Shown here: positions 8,637-10,920 of the stretch, in pieces
How the letters are laid out: each line of letters opens with the position of its first letter
How positions within the stretch are numbered: the first letter of the stretch is position 1
NCBI GenBank assembly: GCA_026770585.1
Contig: MU646602.1
Coordinates: 312,769 to 323,707, forward strand
Direction of reading: 5' to 3'
From: Baffinella frigidus
Lineage: Eukaryota > Cryptophyceae > Cryptomonadales > Baffinellaceae
Length of the DNA: 10,939 bases
Position numbers and translations under genes: made by a program
The notes under the pieces: generated by a model
Database searches by the model: none
Seen by the model: only the letters and a program-made list of their open reading frames with translations
What the model was told of the DNA's origin: nothing

Positions 8637-10547
8637 GTGTGTGTGTGTGTGTGCGTGTTTGTGTGTGAGAGAGAGAGAGAGTGTGTGTGTGTGTGAGTGT
8701 GAGTGTGATGGTGTGTGCTATCACGTCGGGCTCGAGCACCTGTTTGGTGTTCGGGGTTTAGGGTGTGAGGTATGGGGTCTAGGGTGTGGGGTGTGGGGTT
8801 TAGGGTTTGGGGTTTGGGGTCTCGAACCAGACGTGATACACGACGTCCTAGGGGCGATGCTCTTCGGGAAGGGGAGGTAAACCCTTAACCCTAAACCCTA
8901 AACCCCAAACCCGAACCACTAAACCCTAAACCCTGAACCCTAAACTCTAAACCCCAAACCCTAAACCCTAAACCCTAAACCCTAAACCCTAAACCCTAAA
9001 CCCTAAACCCCAAACCCTAAACCCTAAACCCTAAACCCTAAACCCCAAACCCTAAACCAGGCCTCCCTCTGGCACGATGATCAGACGCAAGCCTCCGACC
9101 CCGCTCGGAAGGTACTAAGGCTCAGGGTTGGGTTGGGGTGAACGGTTGGGGGTTGGGGGTTGGGGGTTGGGGGTTAAGGGGTGAGGGTTGAGAACTTTCC
9201 TAGTAGGGATCAGGGTTGGGGGTTGGGGGGTGAGGGCTGAGGGCTGAGATGCCAGTATCTTTCCCCGCTCTTGTTAACGAATGGAGCACTGCATGAGCAG
9301 GAAACATGAGTTGTACTTGCGTGGTCCTGGTGTGTTTTTGTGAGCATGGCAACCAATTGGTATACTTTCACATACCCGATGAGGATACCCTTGAGCCGGT
9401 TTCTGCTGCGATCCTCTGCACAGGGGGGCTTGATGTGATCCGAAAGGAAGCATGGCCTTTCACCAGAACCAGTTTCAGTGTCCGCCTATGGTGGGAGCTC
9501 GAAGAACCTAAAAGACCTAAAGAAAAAGGACCTAAAGGGAATGCATACCTATCTCGTGTTGATGAATGGAGCATGCTACATCCCTACCCCGTGTTGACGC
9601 ATGGAGCACTGTGCGAGCAGCAAACATCAGCGGTGCTGGTTCTGTCCTCCCTTGTGTGAACTGAAAGACTAGTCGACTGACTCGTGGAGTGACTGTCTGC
9701 CTGCCTGCCTGCCTGCCTGACTGCCTGACTGAATGACTGAAAAACAAAACACTGCACTGCGCAGGAAGCAGCAGCGGTTCTATACGCAGTGGGCAGTTCC
9801 TGTCTACCCTCTAGTTATATTACTAACAAAACAATGCACACGAGCAGGAAGCAGCAGCGGTTCTACATGCCGAGCAGCCTCCACGTCTCGATGCCCGTCG
9901 CTCACGACGGCTTCAGCATCGTCGAAGGTCCCCTTCTTTAGGGTGCAGCGTGCAGCGTTCAGGGTGCAGCGTGCAGCGTGCAGGGTGCAGGGTCCATGGT
10001 CCAGCGTTCAGGGTGCAGGGTGCAGGGTGCAGGGTGCAGGGTGCAGGGTGCAGGGTGCAGGGTGCAGGGTGCAGGGTTCAGCGTGCAGGGTTTTGGGTTT
10101 CCTTCCCCGACCGCATCCGGGAATGTCATGCGAAACCAGATTCAATTTAAAGCACCTTTTCGTGGTATCGTAAGCCGGGGGGGGGTTGCTATATTAGCCT
10201 CGATATAGCTTTACCACAGCATACACATCACCCGTAAGATAGCACAGCACAGCCTCCACGTCTCGATGCCCGTTGCACACGACGGCTTCAGCATTGTCGA
10301 AGGTCCCCTTCTTGCTCTGCCTCACTCGGGTTGACCGACTATTCTCGAGTTGACATTCTGGATTTGCGGCACACGTCCGTCAACTTTGGAGCGGGAAAGA
10401 GCCCGGGGGAAGCAAATTGGTGAGCCCAAAAAGATTGAGACAGAGCTAGGCGTTCTTGCAGCGGACCAGGGGATTCTTGACCGATGCGGCAACGGACAAC
10501 GCTACATCGTTCCCGGCGGTTGTTCCCACGAGAAACGCAAGGCGTAG
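1068..10547 (+). CDS. EF-hand calcium-binding protein, 11-exon gene, 5' partial
   Basis: Spliced gene assembled by eye from exons 1068-1139, 1541-1616, 2244-2322, 3644-3738, 5163-5269, 6958-7048, 7780-7851, 8093-8151, 9061-9111, 9848-9927 and 10462-10547. Every intron starts GT and ends CAG, all ten joins keep frame, and the total is 288 codons plus TAG. Counting from the first full codon (1069), EF-hand loops lie at residues 35-46, 71-82, 146-157 and 182-193. Both loop pairs are spaced 36 residues, as in calmodulin. Loops 3 (DTDRSGKVDVNE) and 4 (DPDGSGEIDFYE) are canonical; loops 1 (DTQNNGYILFER) and 2 (DHHATGSIHVAT) lack acidic ligands. A basic tail of about 90 residues follows. Helices before loops 1 and 3 are alike (IRAKIKGK, LVKMRERSG), suggesting an ancestral two-EF-hand module duplicated within the gene. 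No ATG precedes exon 3, so the N-terminus is upstream. The role as a Ca2+ sensor is inferred from the family; partner and location are unknown. Confidence 0.85.
1261..1328 (+). pseudogene. second copy of exon 1, open but with a lost acceptor
   Basis: It reads AIRAKIKGKLPRPDGRFRPF in the same frame as exon 1, ending QAA|GTTGAC with the same exit phase. Differences from 1068-1139 include silent changes (CTC/CTG, CCG/CCA, CGC/AGG, TTC/TTT) and replacements D/G, C/F and P/Q. The CAG acceptor is replaced by CCCGAGAATCCGGGGG; the AG there would enter in the wrong phase. It lies closer to exon 2 than the chosen copy and might be used through an acceptor I cannot see. Confidence 0.6.
1541..1616 (+). 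CDS. EF-hand gene exon 2, EF-hand 1
   Basis: Acceptor CCGTTTTCAG; donor GTCATT. It encodes KDLRTALDEHD, then the loop residues TQNNGYILFER and LIE. The loop DTQNNGYILFER keeps Gly at position 6 and Ile at 8. It lacks acidic residues at positions 3 and 5, and has Arg at 12 with Glu at 11, so Ca2+ binding is doubtful. The exon ends in phase 0 and runs directly into VMSAFGI of exon 3, the usual helix after an EF loop. Confidence 0.85.
1725..1885. mobile_element. small inverted-repeat element, CCACACAG family, copy 2
   Basis: It starts CCACACAGCGGACTTCGAAGGG and ends with the near complement ACCCCTTGGTAGCCCGCTGTGTGG-like sequence (last bases CCGCTGTGTGG). Inside are perfect hairpins: TCGGGCACT/AGTGCCCGA around 1843-1861 and CCCTACGG/CCGTAGGG around 1782-1805. 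It has no coding capacity. The ends match the elements at 419 and 8321, but the interior is different. Confidence 0.65.
1886..2243. other. rest of intron 2, no gene
   Basis: It contains a short repeated motif GGCGGTTAACTTAACT/GGCGGTTAGCTTAACC near 2010-2045 and ends in a T-rich tract before the CAG acceptor at 2241-2243. I found no exon-like segment. Confidence 0.5.
2244..2322 (+). CDS. EF-hand gene exon 3, start of EF-hand 2
   Basis: Acceptor GTTTTTTGCAG; donor GTCAGT, the best donor in the gene. It has 26 codons reading VMSAFGILPTQTES and TALEALLDHHAT, then a single G. It gives the exiting helix of EF-hand 1 and the entering helix of EF-hand 2, with Asp71 starting the loop. The G joins GG of exon 4 to give the conserved loop glycine, placing the intron inside the Ca2+ loop. 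Confidence 0.85.
2331..2622 (+). repeat. C-rich minisatellite of 7-base units ACACCCT / ACACCCG
   Basis: About 40 units alternate between CCCTACA/CCCTGCA and CCCGACA types and start eight bases after the exon 3 donor. Because 7 is not a multiple of 3, the array is open in more than one frame and creates long false reading frames rich in His, Pro, Thr and Asp. Confidence 0.95.
2695..2746 (+). pseudogene. relic copy of exon 4, cut by an insertion
   Basis: After GACGCAG it reads GSINLTTFVGECMPPDP in the frame of exon 4. It is then cut by the inverted-repeat element at 2747-2916, and the exon end is lost. Sequence after the element (CTCTGGTCTAGCGGCG...) continues as in the copy at 3281-3345. Confidence 0.8.
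2747..2916. mobile_element. MITE with CTCT target-site duplication
   Basis: The termini are imperfect inverted repeats of about 25 bases sharing AAGCTTACGTTAACGGA. CTCT flanks both sides (2743-2746 and 2917-2920). The paralogous copy near 3320-3345 reads ACCCTCTGGTCTAGAGGCG without interruption and so serves as an empty site. Inside lies a 34-base near-perfect palindrome at 2762-2795 centred on CCCCTTAAGGGG. Confidence 0.75.
3105..3201 (+). pseudogene. relic copy of exon 4, open but without a donor
   Basis: After CCCCGCAG it reads GSIHVATFVGECVPPDPFAL, then NPAHHLTLPGAY, in the exon 4 frame. Silent differences from exon 4 (TCA/TCG, CAT/CAC, CCT/CCA) support a coding past. The end reads TACAGCACC, so there is no GT donor. 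A 10-base fragment of the same exon start precedes it at about 3079-3090. Confidence 0.75.
3281..3330 (+). pseudogene. relic copy of exon 4, frameshifted
   Basis: It follows TATTCAATCCAG and reads GSINVATLVGECVPPE before diverging at CCAGAGACCC (CCAGACCCC in exon 4). The upstream CCAGTAACAGTATGCAA tract is shared with the copy at 3536, so intron flank and exon were duplicated together. Confidence 0.75.
3476..3505 (+). pseudogene. short relic copy of exon 4
   Basis: After CCCCGCAG it matches exon 4 for about 27 bases (GSINVATFV), then passes into the CCAGTAACAGTATACAAACCC intron flank of the next copy. It marks an unequal-exchange type boundary. Confidence 0.7.
3536..3590 (+). pseudogene. relic copy of exon 4, diverged 3' half
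   Basis: It follows TATTCAATCCAG and reads GSVHVATFVGGCELSRPE. The CVPPDP core is lost and there is no donor. Confidence 0.7.
3644..3738 (+). CDS. EF-hand gene exon 4, end of EF-hand 2 and linker
   Basis: Acceptor TTCGATGCAG; donor GTTCCG. The first GG completes the loop glycine, followed by 31 codons: SIHVATFLSECVPPDPFATM, then APHLTRPGASQ. The loop DHHATGSIHVAT keeps Gly6 and Ile8 but has Thr at 12 and no acidic ligands at 3 or 5, so EF-hand 2 is structural or inactive. Of six acceptor-plus-exon copies this is the only one with an open frame to a GT donor in phase 0, as exon 5 requires. Confidence 0.8.
3779..4135 (+). repeat. intron 4 tandem duplication of about 120-150 bases
   Basis: Two diverged units share CTGTCATCAMAGCCTTKGATG (about 3921 and 4042) and both end in an ACGTCTCAG copy of the exon 4 end (3975-3983 and 4127-4135). 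The first also keeps the start of the intron (GGTTGCTTCCTCCACCCGAT against GGTTCCGAGTCCCCACCCGAT). These are further fragments of the exon 4 to intron 4 junction. No open exon is present. Confidence 0.6.
4136..4562. mobile_element. 427-base foldback (long inverted repeat) element
   Basis: The arms (about 4136-4343 and 4354-4562) are inverted copies separated by a 10-base loop GCCTTTGTCT. A hand comparison of about 110 bases of the arms shows four mismatches. TCTCAG flanks both ends (4130-4135 and 4563-4568), a candidate 6-base target duplication made within a copy of the exon 4 end. It encodes no plausible protein; short open frames on each arm mirror each other. It sits in intron 4, so the pre-mRNA would form a hairpin of about 210 base pairs. 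Confidence 0.85.
4571..4792. mobile_element. MITE-like element, CCACTCGAG ends, with a 42-base perfect palindrome
   Basis: The termini CCACTCGAGGCTGGAA and its near complement (TTCTAGCCTCGAGTGG) bound 222 bases. Inside, 4641-4682 is a perfect 42-base palindrome with no spacer, running from TTGGTCACGT to ACGTGACCAA. The ends relate it to the element at 113-301. It starts two bases after the foldback's flanking TCTCAG. Confidence 0.7.
4919..4990 (+). pseudogene. relic copy of exon 5, frameshifted
   Basis: After CCAAGCAG it reads TDGENIMKCTNAELL, close to exon 5, then has two extra bases (CTCCTCTCGAGATCC against CTCCTGGAGATCA), which shifts the frame. It has no donor. The preceding CCCTAACCACCAAGCAG resembles the acceptor tract of exon 5. 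Confidence 0.8.
4988..5130 (+). repeat. minisatellite, about 24-base units with GGGTACAGTAAAGTAGTG
   Basis: About five units of the form TAGTGGRTCCYGGGTACAGYAAA lie between the relic and the intact exon 5. It is non-coding and creates open frames with repeated YPG on the minus strand. Confidence 0.8.
5163..5269 (+). CDS. EF-hand gene exon 5, helix before EF-hand 3
   Basis: Acceptor CAACACCAACCAG, donor GTTGAT. It has 35 codons, TDNENMMKCTNAELLEIILV then KMRERSGPSSLRQSF, and ends AG. The AG joins A of exon 6 to make Arg. SLRQSFR followed by FFDTD is the standard entering helix of an EF-hand. Leaving exon 4 in phase 0 and entering here in phase 0 keeps the frame. The stretch LLEIILVKMRER parallels LIAIRAKIKG of exon 1. 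Confidence 0.85.
5394..5505 (+). pseudogene. relic of the exon 5 3' half, split by an insertion
   Basis: GTCAAGATACGTGAGCGTTC matches the middle of exon 5 (VKMRERS), with two of three differences silent. CCTCCGCCAGTCCTTCAG at 5488-5505 matches its end and is followed by GTTATTCTTTT, like the true donor. Between them lies a short duplication and about 50 extra bases, including a 25-base palindrome at 5471-5495 (GGCGGAGGTACG on either side of one A). Confidence 0.75.
5655..5839. mobile_element. MITE-like element with TACCACACGAGG inverted repeats
   Basis: Terminal inverted repeats of about 34 bases with one mismatch run from TACCACACGAGGCTATCC to the AGAATAAA side. They enclose an AT-rich non-coding interior; the whole is 185 bases. 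CCGCTGTGRAGATCTGACATGAGG-type direct repeats lie on both sides (about 5587-5612 and 5847-5872). They are too far from the ends to be a simple target duplication. Confidence 0.7.
5952..6590 (+). pseudogene. relic copy of exon 6 interrupted by a transposon-like insertion
   Basis: After GGGCAG the exon start GTTCTTC (5952-5958) is cut by the element at 5959-6540. GGTTCTTC repeats at 6541-6548 and the exon continues to 6590 as GACACGGACAGGAGCGG... Without the insert it reads FFDTDRSGKVGVNELQ with the correct split-Arg entry. The last 14 codons of exon 6 are missing; CTGCAG is followed by unrelated GACGGAGTC. Confidence 0.8.
5959..6540. mobile_element. GC-rich terminal-inverted-repeat element with 8-base target duplication
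   Basis: The ends are perfect 18-base inverted repeats (CACAGAAGTCGTGCCCGG and its complement) flanked by GGTTCTTC at 5951-5958 and 6541-6548. The body is dense with GGCCGGGTACCCGG-type palindromic units. Its middle has a hairpin (CCATTTTGC...GCAAAATGG, about 6251-6292). An 8-base duplication is the length typical of hAT elements, but no transposase is present and the ends are not a diagnostic hAT sequence. Long open frames on both strands come from GC-rich repeats lacking stops. Confidence 0.8.
6611..6698 (+). repeat. TG dinucleotide microsatellite
   Basis: An almost continuous (TG)n tract is interrupted by GTGGTTGTATG near 6660. It produces Cys/Val open frames on + and Thr/His on -, none coding. 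Confidence 0.95.
6774..6820 (+). pseudogene. second relic copy of exon 6
   Basis: After GGGGGGGCAG it reads FFHTDRSGKVNVNKE, with the first Ca2+ ligand changed from Asp to His and the loop-end Glu shifted. It passes into a GATCTGACATCCGGCACTCTGTGAA intron repeat also seen near 5890. It has no donor and lacks the rest of exon 6. Confidence 0.8.
6958..7048 (+). CDS. EF-hand gene exon 6, EF-hand 3
   Basis: Acceptor CCGGGGAGCAG, donor GTTTTG. It has 30 codons: FFDTDRSGKVDVNELQ then KVLESMEIHIPQEQ. The loop DTDRSGKVDVNE has Asp at 1 and 3, Ser at 5, Gly at 6, Val at 8 and Glu at 12, all canonical, so Ca2+ binding is expected. The exon ends in phase 0 inside the linker helix. Of three copies it is the only one with the complete helix and a donor. 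Confidence 0.9.
7060..7250 (+). repeat. telomere-like CCCTAAA/CCCGAAA tract up to a relic exon 7 acceptor
   Basis: Degenerate 7-base units (CCCTAAA, CCCGAAA, CCCTGAA) continue to AACCGTAAACCAG, the acceptor of a relic exon 7. Degenerate units and the position in an intron show this is not a chromosome end. Confidence 0.85.
7251..7318 (+). pseudogene. relic copy of exon 7 (first)
   Basis: It reads AVSLINTFDPDGSGETDVSP after a CAG acceptor. Ile8 of the loop is Thr and Glu12 is Pro, and the NK end and donor are missing. A TGA-type stop follows further on. It is a decayed EF-hand 4. Confidence 0.8.
7319..7561 (+). repeat. intron 6 repeats of GGACTGGGAAACCC type
   Basis: GACTGGGAAACMCC recurs at about 7355, 7460 and 7521, each followed by CCTAAACCC-like text. 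A further exon 7-like fragment, GCGGTCTCGATGATCAGCACG, lies near 7399-7420. It is probably diverged tandem duplication of acceptor region plus exon start. Confidence 0.55.
7562..7640 (+). pseudogene. relic copy of exon 7 (second)
   Basis: After CCGTCAACTAG it reads AVSLINTFDPDGSGEINFTS, then NSLFR and a stop. The loop has lost Glu12 and there is no donor. It is closer to the intact exon than the copy at 7251, since Ile8 is kept. Confidence 0.8.
7649..7735. repeat. TA/TGTA-rich microsatellite
   Basis: Alternating TATATATGTATATA-type sequence lies between the second relic and the intact exon 7. It is non-coding, low-complexity and the most AT-rich part of the window. Confidence 0.9.
7780..7851 (+). 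CDS. EF-hand gene exon 7, EF-hand 4
   Basis: Acceptor GACGCGCGGCAG, donor GTCCAC. It has 24 codons, AVSLINTFDPDGSGEIDFYE then FFNK, phase 0 at both ends. The loop DPDGSGEIDFYE has Asp at 1 and 3, Ser at 5, Gly at 6, Ile at 8 and Glu at 12, a textbook Ca2+ site. It is the third and only complete of three copies. The frame is supported because all three copies keep the loop start and differ partly by silent changes (GAC/GAT, GGT/GGC). Confidence 0.92.
7876..8092 (+). repeat. CCCCAAA/CCCTAAA array forming most of intron 7
   Basis: A nearly continuous array of CCCCAAA and CCCTAAA/CCCTACA units ends ACCCCAAACAG, which is the exon 8 acceptor. The intron is 241 bases, the shortest here, and almost wholly telomere-like, so the array must supply the branch point and pyrimidine tract. 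Confidence 0.9.
8093..8151 (+). CDS. EF-hand gene exon 8
   Basis: Acceptor CCCCAAACAG, donor GTATCT. It has 19 codons, VLEPDVIHDVPGAMLFGKG, then AG. VLEPD continues the exiting helix of EF-hand 4 (YEFFNK-VLEPD), which supports the join. A downstream copy at 8818-8876 keeps the donor but not the acceptor. Confidence 0.88.
8321..8467. mobile_element. small inverted-repeat element, CCACACGG family, copy 3
   Basis: It begins CCACACGGTGCACT and ends AGCCCACCGTGTGG. The interior matches the element at 419-557 (ACCTTTCATCAAAAGTC at the left, TTGGTCACGTA in the middle, GAAACCC near the right). It is non-coding, 147 bases, in intron 8. Confidence 0.7.
8602..8718 (+). repeat. TG microsatellite with an embedded GA tract
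   Basis: (TG)n is broken by GCGTG units and a GAGAGAGAGAGAG stretch near 8667-8681. It is non-coding and directly follows CCCTAAACCC. Confidence 0.95.
8745..8820 (-). repeat. telomere-like array in reverse orientation (TTTAGGG on +)
   Basis: GGGGTTTAGGGTGTGGGG-type units are G-rich on the coding strand, opposite to the other telomere-like tracts. The array directly precedes a copy of exon 8 that lacks a normal acceptor. Confidence 0.8.
8818..8876 (+). pseudogene. downstream copy of exon 8 with lost acceptor
   Basis: It reads LEPDVIHDVLGAMLFGKG then AG|GTAAAC, one Pro-to-Leu change from exon 8 plus silent changes (GAG/GAA, GGC/GGG). The donor GTAAAC is better than that of exon 8, but the acceptor is replaced by G-rich GGTTTGGGGTCTCG. 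An AG within GAACCAG would remove the first codons and shift phase. Confidence 0.8.
8878..9060 (+). repeat. CCCTAAA telomere-like array up to the exon 9 acceptor
   Basis: This is the cleanest array in the window, with many perfect CCCTAAA units (about 8958-9056) and occasional CCCCAAA. It ends CCCTAAACCAG, the exon 9 acceptor. It is interstitial, not a chromosome end. Confidence 0.93.
9061..9111 (+). CDS. EF-hand gene exon 9, basic linker
   Basis: Acceptor CCCTAAACCAG, donor GTACTA. Entering with exon 8's AG gives R, then PPSGTMIRRKPPTPLG, then AG: a basic, proline-rich linker. The 51 bases are also open in another frame (ASLWHDDQTQ...), but that frame does not match the phases of exons 8 and 10. 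No second copy exists to test the frame by silent changes, so this is the least certain internal exon. Confidence 0.65.
9121..9250 (+). repeat. G-rich repeat GGGTTGGGGGTTGGG
   Basis: Tandem GGGTTGG and GTTGGGG units with GTGAGGG variants, G-rich on the coding strand, lie just after the exon 9 donor. It could form G-quadruplexes in the intron RNA. Confidence 0.85.
9306..9659 (+). CDS. 117-codon open frame inside intron 9, unrecognised
   Basis: It starts ATG at 9306 and stops TGA at 9660. Composition is more protein-like than other false frames here: LVYFHIPDEDTLEPVSAA, DVIRKEAWPFTRTSF and RLWWELEEPKRPKEKGPKG. No domain is recognised. The bases encoding VYFHIPDE recur, diverged, at 5448-5472 (VYLHMPDE). 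Around it, GTTRACGMATGGAGCACTG-type sequence repeats at about 9274, 9557 and 9594, so it may be a piece of a dispersed repeat. It may equally be a chance frame or a relic coding element. Confidence 0.25.
   Translation: MSCTCVVLVCFCEHGNQLVYFHIPDEDTLEPVSAAILCTGGLDVIRKEAWPFTRTSFSVRLWWELEEPKRPKEKGPKGNAYLSRVDEWSMLHPYPVLTHGALCEQQTSAVLVLSSLV
9693..9735 (+). repeat. TGCC tetranucleotide microsatellite
   Basis: A short (CTGC)n / TGCCTGAC run, non-coding, upstream of the exon 10 copies. Confidence 0.8.
9741..9789 (+). pseudogene. short relic of the exon 10 start and its acceptor
   Basis: AACAAAACACTGCACTGCGCAG followed by GAAGCAGCAGCGGTTCTA copies the acceptor region and first 18 bases of exon 10 (KQQRF), then diverges at TACGCAG. 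The weaker look-alikes GAGCAGGAAACATGAG (9295) and GAGCAGCAAACATCAGCGG (9616) may be older copies. Confidence 0.7.
9848..9927 (+). CDS. EF-hand gene exon 10, C-terminal tail
   Basis: Acceptor CACACGAGCAG, donor GTCCCC. With AG from exon 9 it gives R, then KQQRFYMPSSLHVSMPVA and HDGFSIVE, then G. The G joins CG of exon 11 to give Ala. The frame is supported by the copy at 10250-10302: its differences from this exon (GTC/GTT, GCT/GCA, ATC/ATT) all fall in third positions and are silent. Confidence 0.82.
9939..10092 (+). repeat. tandem GGTGCAG repeat (7 bases)
   Basis: Perfect and near-perfect units of GTGCAGG, with GTTCAGC variants, are G-rich on the coding strand. Seven bases is the same unit length as the CCCTAAA and ACACCCG arrays. 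It makes false frames of repeated CRVQGAG. Confidence 0.9.
10250..10302 (+). CDS. alternative copy of exon 10 (3' two thirds)
   Basis: It repeats the end of exon 10 (SLHVSMPVAHDGFSIVE, then G) with silent differences only, and the first 11 bases of the following intron (GTCCCCTTCTT). A CAG at 10250-10252 gives a possible acceptor. Entry there is one base (C) before codon CTC, the phase needed after exon 9 (AG|C, Ser), so exon 9 could splice here and skip KQQRFYMPS. Without RNA data this may be a silent relic. Confidence 0.5.
10462..10547 (+). CDS. EF-hand gene exon 11, C-terminus and stop
   Basis: Acceptor GGCGTTCTTGCAG. CG completes Ala, then DQGILDRCGNGQRYIVPG, GCSHEKRKA and TAG. Phase fits exon 10 exactly. 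The exon has a tandem copy at 10694 with a shorter end. No clear polyadenylation signal is visible downstream. Confidence 0.8.
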
Positions 10548-10669
10548 TACCGAGCAACCATCTAACCAGGGGTCCCCTGCGGTCGAGAACCGCGCGTGTT
10601 TCTCCCGGTAGCCGAACTACACCGGGCAGGCATTCGTACCGAGAAACCCGCTAATGAGTTAATAGACTG

Positions 10670-10803
10670 AGACAACGCTAGGCGTTCTTGCAGCGGACCA
10701 GGGGATTCTTGACCGATGCGGCAACGGAAAACGCTACATCGTTCCCGGGGGGTATTCCCACGAGAAACGCTAGGCGTAGTACCGAACAACCATCTAACCA
10801 GGG
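10670..10803 (+). repeat. second unit of the terminal-exon tandem duplication
   Basis: GAGACAACGCTAGGCGTTCTTGCAG to CAACCATCTAACCAGGG repeats 10437-10570, about 134 bases. A third, diverged partial unit follows at about 10804-10858 (AAGCAAGGCTTACGCCCGAGCAAGCATCC...). The duplication includes intron end, acceptor, exon and 3' flank. Confidence 0.85.
10694..10773 (+). CDS. alternative copy of exon 11
   Basis: It has the same acceptor and phase as exon 11 and reads DQGILDRCGNGKRYIVPG, then GYSHEKR and TAG, two residues shorter with Q/K and C/Y changes and silent changes (GGC/GGG, GGT/GGG). It could be an alternative terminal exon, or part of the 3' UTR when exon 11 is used. Confidence 0.5.
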
Positions 10804-10920
10804 AAGCAAGGCTTACGCCCGAGCAAGCATCCAACAAGGGGTCCTATGCGGCAATCCTAGACCCAAACACGCGGCCGCCGCCCGCGGCCCTAAACTCTAA
10901 TTCCCCAACCCCTAATTCTA

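Noticed and set aside
8878-9060. A chromosome end (telomere)
   Set aside because: The array is interstitial, bounded by exon 9 and further coding exons, and contains variant units.
9061-9111. Alternative reading ASLWHDDQTQASDPARK for exon 9
   Set aside because: It looks protein-like but needs exon 8 to exit in phase 0. The exon 8 donor gives phase 2, as exon 10 also requires. Kept as the main doubt on this exon.
10339-10837. Two similar minus-strand open frames of 72 and 91 codons
   Set aside because: They are the reverse shadows of the two tandem copies of exon 11, hence their similarity.
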